A stretch of DNA of 5,293 bases, taken from an uncultured bacterium. Lineage in GTDB: Bacteria; Oederibacteriota; PGYV01; CAILUR01. The stretch spans positions 1 through 5,293 of the forward strand of contig CAILUR010000114.1 of assembly GCA_903837445.1 (NCBI GenBank). The letters are read 5' to 3'. The position numbers and the translations under genes were made by a program. This document shows, one piece after another, positions 1-5,293 of the stretch. The notes below the pieces were generated by a model. It was not told the origin of the DNA. It saw only the letters and a list, made by a program, of their open reading frames with translations, and searched no databases. Position 1 is the first letter of the stretch. Each line of letters starts with the position of its first letter.

Positions 1-811
1 AGATTATCTCTTTCATTTCAGTTCTTTTTACTATCATATCTATCATCCCGTGCTCCAAAAGATATTCCGCCCTCTGAAAACCTTCAGGCAGTTTCATTCT
101 TATGGTCTGTTCTATTACCCTGGGACCGGCAAACATTATGTGTGCTCCAGGTTCTGCGATATTAATGTCCCCAAGCATAGCAAAGCTGGCAGTCACTCCG
201 CCGCCTGTAGGGTCAGTCATAACTGATATAAAAGGCAAACGCTTATCAGCAAGTCTGGAAAGTGCCGCTGAGACTTTCGCCATTTGCATAAGCGACATTA
301 TCCCTTCGTGCATACGCGCCCCACCACCTGAACCTGAGACAATTATCACCGGCATTTCTTTTTCACAGGCAAGTTCTATTATGGCTGTAAGCCGTTCTCC
401 CATAACTGCGCCTAAAGACCCGCCCAGGAAACTAAAATCAGTTACCCCTAAAGCTACCGCCATTCCTTTTATTTTTCCTTTTCCTACCACCGCGGCCTCA
501 GACAGACCTGTTTTTTGTTTTGTTTTTTCAATTTTTTCCATATACCCAGGAAACTCCAGATAATCCGCAGTCGTGATATTTTCAAACATACTTGTAAAAG
601 TCCCCTCATCTATCAATGCCGCTATTCTCAATGTGGCATCTATCCTATTATGCAGCCCGCATTTTGGGCATACCGCAAGATTATCTTCAAGGGTCTTACT
701 CAACATAACTTCCCCGCATTTAGAACATTTCAACCACATTCCTTCGGGAATCTTATCTTTTTTCTCTGTTTTCTTAATAATCGTATACTTAGGTCTATCA
801 AACCAAGCCAT
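1..811 (-). CDS. accD: Acetyl-CoA carboxylase carboxyltransferase subunit beta, 3'-truncated by window edge
   Basis: This is the beta subunit of the carboxyltransferase that, with AccA, moves the carboxyl group from biotin to acetyl-CoA to give malonyl-CoA, the first step of fatty acid synthesis in the cytoplasm. I translated it by hand as an open frame from the ATG at 811-809 to the left edge, 270 residues with no stop. The N-terminus MAWFDRPKY is typical of AccD. The four-cysteine zinc finger is C29-x2-C32-x15-C48-x2-C51. The crotonase-type core follows, with SGSGGGARMHEG at 159-170, DPTGGGVTASF at 200-210 and FAGPRVIEQT at 227-236. The last residues visible (KRTEMKEII) match the region shortly before the end of known AccD proteins, so probably only about 10-35 residues are missing. 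It starts immediately after the HD-GYP stop codon, with a strong ribosome binding site inside that gene. accA is not in the window. Family assignment is very secure. Confidence 0.97.
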   Translation of the reverse strand, partial: MAWFDRPKYTIIKKTEKKDKIPEGMWLKCSKCGEVMLSKTLEDNLAVCPKCGLHNRIDATLRIAALIDEGTFTSMFENITTADYLEFPGYMEKIEKTKQKTGLSEAAVVGKGKIKGMAVALGVTDFSFLGGSLGAVMGERLTAIIELACEKEMPVIIVSGSGGGARMHEGIMSLMQMAKVSAALSRLADKRLPFISVMTDPTGGGVTASFAMLGDINIAEPGAHIMFAGPRVIEQTIRMKLPEGFQRAEYLLEHGMIDMIVKRTEMKEII

Positions 812-2497
812 TTAGTCTCCTTTTATTTTAGAAATTTTTCTAAATACGCTTACAGCTTTCTTTACTATTTCAGGATCAAATTTCTTCCCAGCGAGTTTTC
901 CTATTTCTCTAATACTAAATTTTATTGGCAATCCTTTTCTATAAGGTCTGTCAGAAGTCATAGCATCAAAAGTGTCAGCTATGGATATTATTCTGGCAAA
1001 CTCTGGTATGGCTTCCCCTATTATTCCATTTGGATACCCTGTCCCATCATAATTCTCGTGATGAGATAGTATCACGAGAAGCGTTTCTTTAAGCTGAGGT
1101 ATTTTCTCAAGTATTTTTACTCCGTTACTGGGATGCTCTTTTATTATTTCATATTCCGCATCAGTGAGTTTATCCGGTTTTATCAATATGCTTTCAGGCA
1201 CTCCCATTTTTCCTACATCGTGCAAAATAGCTGCTATGCGTAACGCTTCCATTTTTTCAATTCCATAGCCCATTTTTATGCCGATCAATTCGGAATACTC
1301 TGTCACTCTTCTTGAATGTCCACGGGTGTAAGGATCTTTAGCATCAAGAGTGTTTACAATTGCGTCTATGGTATTAATAAAAAGTTTCTGCAGGTTATGA
1401 AACAATTTAGCATTTTCCATAGCCACTGCCGCCTGATTTGAGAGTGACACAAGCAATTCCTCATCCTGTTGATTAAAAAATTCTTTATTTTTTTTATTTA
1501 TCACTTCCATAACTCCGATCATTTTGCCTTTTGATTTAAGTGGCACAGCAATAACGGAATGTGTTACGAAATCTAATTTTTGGTCCATTTTTTTATAAAA
1601 TCTCGGGTCTCTTTGAGCATCCTCCACAATCAAAATTTTGTCCTCGCGGATAACCCAGCCAGCAATTCCCTCTCCTACCGGTATGCGTATTTCTTTCAGC
1701 TCGCCTTTTTTAGAACCCGTTACTGTTTGAAAAACAAGCTCATTTCCACCCTCTTCCAATAATAGAATTGACCCTGCTTCCGCCTTTAACTGCGTTGTTG
1801 AAATTTCAATTATTTTATCCAAAAGACTATTTAGATTAATAGTAGAGTTTATTTTTTGGCTTATTTCCATAATATTTTCGAGAAGATGGACTCTCTCTTC
1901 TTTTTCTAAAAGTAATTCTTCATTTTTTATTATCATAGCTATAAAAGTCGCAAAAAACGAAATCCTTTTAAGATCAAAACTATTAAAAGCTTTCCCATTT
2001 TCTTTATTCCACAGTTCCAGCACCCCGACCGTTTCCTTATCTATAATTAAAGGTGCGCACAAAACATTTAGTATTTTTCCTCCCCCCTTTTTCCTTTCCC
2101 ATTTTTCATTCGGTTGTGGTCCGTGTGCGAGGGTCGCTTTCCCCGAAACCGCCACCCACCCGCATATTCCGTTACCCACCCCCACTCGCATTTCTTTATA
2201 TTTTTTAGCGTTGTGTCCTTTTACCGCTGCAAAATAAAGCATTTTTGTTTTCATTTCCGTTAAGATTATAGCGCCCTCTTTACTTCCGATTGTTTGCATT
2301 ACCCTACTAAGAAACTTACTTAATATTGTTTTAAGGTTAAACTTTTTTTTTGTACTCTCAGATACTTGTCGTAAAATATCAAGTTCGTCTTGAATCTGAA
2401 TGTTTTTTTTCGTGTATTTATCTGCATAGCCGCTTTTTATATGCTTTGCACTCGCCATAACTTTAGCGACATTTTTTTCAAGCTTTTTATTTTTCAT
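812..2497 (-). CDS. GAF-GAF-HD-GYP protein, predicted cyclic-di-GMP phosphodiesterase
   Basis: A predicted soluble signalling enzyme of 561 residues that would hydrolyse cyclic-di-GMP; no membrane segment or signal peptide is visible. A lysine-rich N-terminal tail (about 1-40) is followed by GAF domain 1 (about 43-190, with GNGICGWV), a helical linker, GAF domain 2 (about 213-365, with GEGIAGWV), and the HD-GYP domain (about 372-555). The HD-GYP metal and signature residues look complete: H394 in GHS, H426-D427 in HDVGK, H455 in EHP, H479-H480, YDGTGYP at 483-489, and D508 in IADTFDAMTSDRPYR. I chose the ATG at 2497, which has GAGGTG seven bases upstream. The in-frame TTG at 2503 would leave only one base after that site. 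The gene overlaps the trpA stop by 11 bases and abuts accD. The GAF ligands cannot be told from sequence. There is no receiver domain, so input is presumably through the GAF domains. Activity on other cyclic nucleotides is possible. Confidence 0.93.
   Translation of the reverse strand: MKNKKLEKNVAKVMASAKHIKSGYADKYTKKNIQIQDELDILRQVSESTKKKFNLKTILSKFLSRVMQTIGSKEGAIILTEMKTKMLYFAAVKGHNAKKYKEMRVGVGNGICGWVAVSGKATLAHGPQPNEKWERKKGGGKILNVLCAPLIIDKETVGVLELWNKENGKAFNSFDLKRISFFATFIAMIIKNEELLLEKEERVHLLENIMEISQKINSTINLNSLLDKIIEISTTQLKAEAGSILLLEEGGNELVFQTVTGSKKGELKEIRIPVGEGIAGWVIREDKILIVEDAQRDPRFYKKMDQKLDFVTHSVIAVPLKSKGKMIGVMEVINKKNKEFFNQQDEELLVSLSNQAAVAMENAKLFHNLQKLFINTIDAIVNTLDAKDPYTRGHSRRVTEYSELIGIKMGYGIEKMEALRIAAILHDVGKMGVPESILIKPDKLTDAEYEIIKEHPSNGVKILEKIPQLKETLLVILSHHENYDGTGYPNGIIGEAIPEFARIISIADTFDAMTSDRPYRKGLPIKFSIREIGKLAGKKFDPEIVKKAVSVFRKISKIKGD
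817..822 (-). promoter_or_regulatory. Ribosome binding site of accD
   Basis: The minus strand reads AAGGAG, then five bases (ACTAA), then the accD ATG at 811. The site lies inside the last codons of the HD-GYP gene, whose TAA stop (814-812) directly abuts the ATG. Ribosomes ending the upstream gene would sit on this site, so translational coupling is likely. This supports the chosen accD start. Confidence 0.85.
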
Positions 2498-3281
2498 ATT
2501 CAAACACCTCTTTGCTAAATTTCTTTACAAAGTTTCGCGCCTTTGACAGCATTTTCTTTTTATCCTCGCTATTTTCATTTATTATCTTTACAAAAGCGCT
2601 ACCCACTATGACTCCGTCCGAATACTTCAAAACTTCTTTTACCTGCTCTGGTTTAGAAATTCCAAATCCAGCAAACACCTGTCTTTTTCCCATTTTTTTA
2701 AACACAGCCGCCTTTTTATAATCATTTAGCGCACCTGTTTTAACTCCTGTAGTCCCTTTCACAAGTATATAATACAAAAACCCACTTGTTTTTTCCACCA
2801 TTTTTCTAGCTCTTTCTACACTGCTGGTGGGGGCAGTTAGGTAAATTATATCATATCCAGCGCTTTTAGCAACTTTTCCAAAGTTTTCATCTTCATCATA
2901 TGGTCTGTCAGGAATAATAGCTCCATCCAACCCCGCTTTGAGCGAATTAGCAATAAACTTTTCAAAACCGTACTTATAGATAATATTATAATAAGTCATA
3001 AAGACCATAGGCGTATCAAATTTCTTTCTCACAGCTTTTACTATTTTAAGGGTTTTATCTATATCTGCGCCATTTTTCAAAGCGCGTTCGCCTGCGAGTT
3101 GTATGGTTTTTCCGTCTGCTATAGGGTCGGAAAACGGAATCCCAATTTCTATAAGGGACACCCCTTCTGTACACAACATTTCAAGCAGGGCTTGTGTGGA
3201 AGCCATATCCGGATCCCCTGCCATTAAATAGATAATGAGTTTTTTCCCTTTTACTTTTTCCAACTTTTCAATTCTATTCAT
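2487..3281 (-). CDS. trpA: Tryptophan synthase alpha chain
   Basis: This 264-residue protein of normal family length is the alpha subunit of tryptophan synthase. It cleaves indole-3-glycerol phosphate to indole and glyceraldehyde-3-phosphate and passes indole through the tunnel to TrpB. The TIM-barrel motifs run in order: MAGDPD at 20-25, then IEIGIPFSDPIADG at 44-57 with the catalytic pair E45 and D56 (E. coli Glu49 and Asp60), IIPDRPYDED at 122-131, the active-site loop region GTTGVKTGA at 176-184, and the phosphate-binding ends GFGIS (205-209) and VGSAF (226-230). It follows trpB after 55 bases and overlaps the next gene by 11 bases. One slightly odd point is Arg126 in PDRP, where many relatives have a hydrophobic residue (PDLP). 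The ATG at 3281 is backed by GGAG five bases upstream. Confidence 0.97.
   Translation of the reverse strand: MNRIEKLEKVKGKKLIIYLMAGDPDMASTQALLEMLCTEGVSLIEIGIPFSDPIADGKTIQLAGERALKNGADIDKTLKIVKAVRKKFDTPMVFMTYYNIIYKYGFEKFIANSLKAGLDGAIIPDRPYDEDENFGKVAKSAGYDIIYLTAPTSSVERARKMVEKTSGFLYYILVKGTTGVKTGALNDYKKAAVFKKMGKRQVFAGFGISKPEQVKEVLKYSDGVIVGSAFVKIINENSEDKKKMLSKARNFVKKFSKEVFEYEK
2505..2510 (-). promoter_or_regulatory. Ribosome binding site that decides the HD-GYP start
   Basis: The minus strand reads GAGGTG, then seven bases (TTTGAAT), then ATG at 2497. This is good spacing for the ATG and too short for the TTG at 2503. The site lies within the last codons of trpA, which suggests coupled translation. 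Confidence 0.75.
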
Positions 3282-3336
3282 TTAAGCTCCGTCATATTGG
3301 TCTCTATTTTTAAACTTATACAGTGCGAGGCCTGAC
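3282..3336 (-). other. trpB-trpA intergenic spacer with a possible imperfect hairpin
   Basis: These 55 bases lie between the trpB TAA and the trpA ATG. On the transcript, 3336-3327 (GUCAGGCCUC) could pair with 3304-3299 (GAGACC) and 3294-3291 (UGAC). That gives nine pairs, with one C-A mismatch, a four-base internal bulge and a loop of about 22 bases. The stem would end right at the trpA ribosome binding site. There is no trailing U-tract, so this is not a standard terminator. Whether it forms is untested. Confidence 0.25.
3287..3290 (-). promoter_or_regulatory. Ribosome binding site of trpA
   Basis: The minus strand reads GGAG, then CTTAA, then the trpA ATG at 3281. The match is short but well spaced. 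It begins immediately after a possible imperfect stem (3291-3336). Confidence 0.65.
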
Positions 3337-4512
3337 TTATTTTTTTAAATAATCAATTACTGTGTTTACATCCTTATCGCCCCTGCCCGAAAGACACACT
3401 ATAGTCAGTTCATTCTTTTTCAATTTCATTTTTTTAAGATACGCAATTGCGTGCGAGGACTCCAACGCCGGAATTATTCCTTCAAGTCTAGAGAGCGTCA
3501 TAAAGCCCTCTACTGCTTCCTTGTCAGTGACAGTGACATACTGCGCTCTTTTAATGTCTTTAAGGTATGAGTGCTCTGGTCCCACTCCAGGATAATCAAG
3601 TCCAGCAGAAATAGAATGCGTGTTGAGAATCTGTCCTTTTTTATCTTGTAAAATATATGTTTTTGTTCCGTGAAGTATTCCCACAGAACCTTTTGAAAGA
3701 GTTGCCGCGTGCATAGCTGTCTTTATTCCCAAACCACCTGCTTCTACTCCAAACAATCTAACTTTTTTATCATTTAAAAACGGATAGAACAGACCAATAG
3801 CATTTGAACCGCCCCCCACACAAGCTACAAGATTATTAGGAAGTCTGCCTTCTGCTTTTAAAATCTGCTGTCTAGCTTCCTTTCCTATCACTGCCTGAAA
3901 GTCTCTGACCATAGCAGGATAAGGATGAAAACCAGACACCGTACCTATGAGATAAAAAGTATCGTCCACATTTACCAGCCAATCCCGAATAGCTTCGTTC
4001 ATAGCATCTTTTAAAGTTTTTGTTCCAGAAGACACTGAGTTCACTTTTGCTCCGAGGATATTCATACGGAATACATTCAATGCCTGCCGTTTAATATCTT
4101 CCTCGCCCATATACACTTCGCATTTCATTCCAAACATAGCCGCCACAGTAGCCGCCGCCACTCCGTGCTGTCCAGCACCTGTCTCCGCGATTATTCTTTT
4201 TTTTCCCATTCTTTTGGCGATAAGAATCTGCCCCAGCGTATTGTTAATCTTATGCGAACCAGTGTGATTTAAATCCTCGCGTTTTAAATAAATTTTCCCG
4301 CCGAATTTTTCCGACAACCGCTCGGCAAAATATAAAGGGTTAGGTCTGCCAGCATACTCTCGCAGATAATAGTTATATTCTTCCCAAAACTTTTTATCTT
4401 TCAAAGCTTTTTTGTATTCTTTTTCAAGCTTGTCTATCAACGCTCTAAGGGTTTCCGGAGCGTAACTGCCTCCAAAAATCCCAAAATGTCCTTTCTTATC
4501 CGGCAAACTCAT
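3337..4512 (-). CDS. trpB: Tryptophan synthase beta chain (TrpB1 type)
   Basis: This is the PLP-dependent beta subunit, which condenses indole with L-serine to make L-tryptophan. At 391 residues it has the standard length of the TrpB1 group that pairs with TrpA. Visible motifs are FGGSYAPETL at 13-22, LKREDLNHTGSHKINN at 76-91 with the PLP-binding lysine K88, AETGAGQHG at 109-117 containing the catalytic glutamate E110, the PLP phosphate loop GGGSNAIG at 233-240, GLDYPGVGPEHSYL at 304-317, and SGRGDKD at 375-381. All residues I would expect for activity are present. The gene sits between trpF and trpA, with which it would form the alpha2-beta2 enzyme. The ATG start at 4512 has AAGGAG at six-base spacing. 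Confidence 0.98.
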   Translation of the reverse strand: MSLPDKKGHFGIFGGSYAPETLRALIDKLEKEYKKALKDKKFWEEYNYYLREYAGRPNPLYFAERLSEKFGGKIYLKREDLNHTGSHKINNTLGQILIAKRMGKKRIIAETGAGQHGVAAATVAAMFGMKCEVYMGEEDIKRQALNVFRMNILGAKVNSVSSGTKTLKDAMNEAIRDWLVNVDDTFYLIGTVSGFHPYPAMVRDFQAVIGKEARQQILKAEGRLPNNLVACVGGGSNAIGLFYPFLNDKKVRLFGVEAGGLGIKTAMHAATLSKGSVGILHGTKTYILQDKKGQILNTHSISAGLDYPGVGPEHSYLKDIKRAQYVTVTDKEAVEGFMTLSRLEGIIPALESSHAIAYLKKMKLKKNELTIVCLSGRGDKDVNTVIDYLKK

Positions 4513-4549
4513 TTAAAACTCCTTGTGGTCAGGGTTCGTGCCCACCAAA
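4513..4549 (-). other. trpF-trpB intergenic spacer with a possible small hairpin
   Basis: These 37 bases lie between the trpF TAG and the trpB ATG. On the transcript, GGUGGG (4546-4541) can pair with CCC (4534-4532) and ACC (4529-4527) around the loop CACGAA, giving six pairs with a two-base UG bulge. It ends two bases before the trpB ribosome binding site. There is no U-tract after it, so it is not a typical terminator. It may be chance pairing. Confidence 0.25.
4519..4524 (-). promoter_or_regulatory. Ribosome binding site of trpB
   Basis: The minus strand reads AAGGAG, then TTTTAA, then the trpB ATG at 4512. This is a strong match with good spacing. Confidence 0.85.
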
Positions 4550-5176
4550 CTAAACCGATTTTATATTTTTAAATAATGCGTCTATTTTTTTATGGTCTTT
4601 CTTTCCCGGAACCTTTTCCACTCCAGAAGATATATCAAGTCCCCACGGCTGACAACTTTTAACAGCCATCACAGCATTTTCAGGGCCTATGCCTCCCGCT
4701 AAAAAAAACGGTTTTTTTATTTTAATTGCTTTCAGTACTTTCCAGTCAAACTTTTTACCTGTCCCGCCGTATATGTTTTTTACAAACCCGTCAAAGACAA
4801 ACCCATCTACATATTTTTCATATTTTTTAATATCGGTTTTTACTTGGGCACTGGTTTTGACTCTTATTCCCTTTACCACCATTTTTGCCTTTACTTTTTT
4901 CACTTGTGCGATGCTTTCTTTACCTTGCAGTTGAACCATTGTCAACCCTACTTTCACAACCGTGGCATTAATTTTTTCCGGTTTTTCATTCACAAATATT
5001 CCAGCCTTGAGAGTAGCCCCACGGAGTTTCTTGCTTATTCCCGCCGCAGCAATGGGTTCTATCTGTCTCGGGCTTTTCGCAAAAATAAAACCTATGACAG
5101 CCGCGCCTTTTTTTTCTGCATATAAAGCATCGCGCGTATTCGTTATCCCGCAGATTTTTATTTTAGTCGTTGCCAT
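4550..5176 (-). CDS. trpF: Phosphoribosylanthranilate isomerase
   Basis: This 208-residue TIM-barrel enzyme converts N-(5'-phosphoribosyl)anthranilate to the carboxyphenylamino-deoxyribulose phosphate used by TrpC. The motifs are KIKICGIT at 5-12 with catalytic Cys9, GFIFAKSPRQI at 29-39, VQLQG at 81-85, the catalytic aspartate D129 in FVFDG, GGTGKKFDW at 137-145, FLAGGI at 158-163 and GLDISSGVE at 179-187, followed by PGKKDHKKI. The length is typical for a stand-alone TrpF. A small departure is Gln84, where most relatives have histidine (VQLHG). The ATG at 5176 is the only sensible start, because an in-frame TGA lies nine bases upstream. No clear ribosome binding site is close to it, and the gene overlaps the end of trpC by 14 bases, so translation is probably coupled. 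Confidence 0.96.
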   Translation of the reverse strand: MATTKIKICGITNTRDALYAEKKGAAVIGFIFAKSPRQIEPIAAAGISKKLRGATLKAGIFVNEKPEKINATVVKVGLTMVQLQGKESIAQVKKVKAKMVVKGIRVKTSAQVKTDIKKYEKYVDGFVFDGFVKNIYGGTGKKFDWKVLKAIKIKKPFFLAGGIGPENAVMAVKSCQPWGLDISSGVEKVPGKKDHKKIDALFKNIKSV

Positions 5177-5293
5177 ACTTGTTCATTATTTCCCTGATAT
5201 CGCTCTTTATCTGTGTTTCTTTTGCTTTCATAAACATAGACCCGATAAGCACGCCTTTTATTCTGGAATCTATTTTTATTTTTTCAATATCAC
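5163..5293 (-). CDS. trpC: Indole-3-glycerol phosphate synthase, C-terminal fragment (rest beyond right edge)
   Basis: An open frame enters from the right edge and ends at the TAA at 5165-5163, giving 42 visible residues. The segment KGVLIGSMFMKAKE resembles the last phosphate-binding strand and helix of indole-3-glycerol phosphate synthase, comparable to LIGSALM in E. coli TrpC. It is followed by a helical tail, IKSDIREIMNKYGND. It overlaps trpF by 14 bases and heads a trpC-trpF-trpB-trpA order, which fits the pathway: TrpC would make indole-3-glycerol phosphate for TrpA. The identification rests on a short fragment plus context. Another TIM-barrel protein ending in this way cannot be excluded from these residues alone. 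Confidence 0.8.
   Translation of the reverse strand, partial: DIEKIKIDSRIKGVLIGSMFMKAKETQIKSDIREIMNKYGND

Noticed and set aside
102..563. Plus-strand open frame of 153 residues
   Set aside because: It is antisense to accD, whose minus-strand frame has clear family motifs. The product resembles no family, so it is a shadow frame.
515..1069. Plus-strand open frame of 184 residues, rich in Phe, Tyr and Ser
   Set aside because: It is antisense to the start of accD and the end of the HD-GYP gene. Its composition is what the reverse of lysine-rich A-rich coding gives, and it has no recognisable domain.
2501..2503. TTG as the HD-GYP start codon
   Set aside because: Only one base separates it from GAGGTG, while the ATG six bases later has the normal seven-base spacing.
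3282..3336. Transcription terminator or attenuator between trpB and trpA
   Set aside because: The possible stem is imperfect and has no following U-run. A terminator between the two synthase subunits would also make little sense.
3325..3336. AGGCCT palindrome as an operator site
   Set aside because: It is a single six-base palindrome with no second copy or known operator match. It is expected by chance.
4844..5125. Plus-strand open frame of 93 residues with aromatic-rich stretches that look membrane-like
   Set aside because: It lies wholly antisense to trpF. The hydrophobic look comes from reverse-reading A-rich codons.

Overview
This AT-rich window carries six genes, all on the minus strand. 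Transcription runs from the right edge to the left edge. In order they are: the 3' end of trpC, complete trpF, trpB and trpA, a complete cytoplasmic GAF-GAF-HD-GYP protein, and nearly all of accD, which runs off the left edge. The ribosome binding sites, the bacterial-type AccD with its zinc finger, and the HD-GYP domain mark it as bacterial. The lysine-rich proteins and A-rich coding strand would suit an AT-rich lineage, perhaps an uncultivated one, but the sequence does not fix the phylum and I do not name one.

Right part (3337-5293): trpC, trpF and trpB supply the indole-3-glycerol-phosphate synthase (C-terminus only), phosphoribosylanthranilate isomerase and tryptophan synthase beta chain. 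trpC and trpF overlap by 14 bases. trpF and trpB are separated by 37 bases.

Middle (812-3281): trpA (tryptophan synthase alpha chain) follows trpB after 55 bases. Its last 11 bases overlap the start of a 561-residue protein with two GAF sensor domains and an intact HD-GYP domain, a predicted cyclic-di-GMP phosphodiesterase.

Left part (1-811): accD (acetyl-CoA carboxylase carboxyltransferase beta subunit) starts directly after the stop codon of the HD-GYP gene. About 270 residues are present and only a short C-terminal tail is missing.

The trpF-trpB-trpA genes together cover the isomerase step and the final tryptophan synthase reaction, with trpC between them in the pathway. A trpA-accD neighbourhood is familiar in several bacterial groups. 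The unusual element is the second-messenger enzyme tightly packed between the two, which implies co-transcription and probably translational coupling with both biosynthetic genes. No operon promoter, attenuator, terminator, tRNA, mobile element or CRISPR array is visible. The operon start lies beyond the right edge and its end beyond the left edge. No gene-free stretch exceeds 55 bases.
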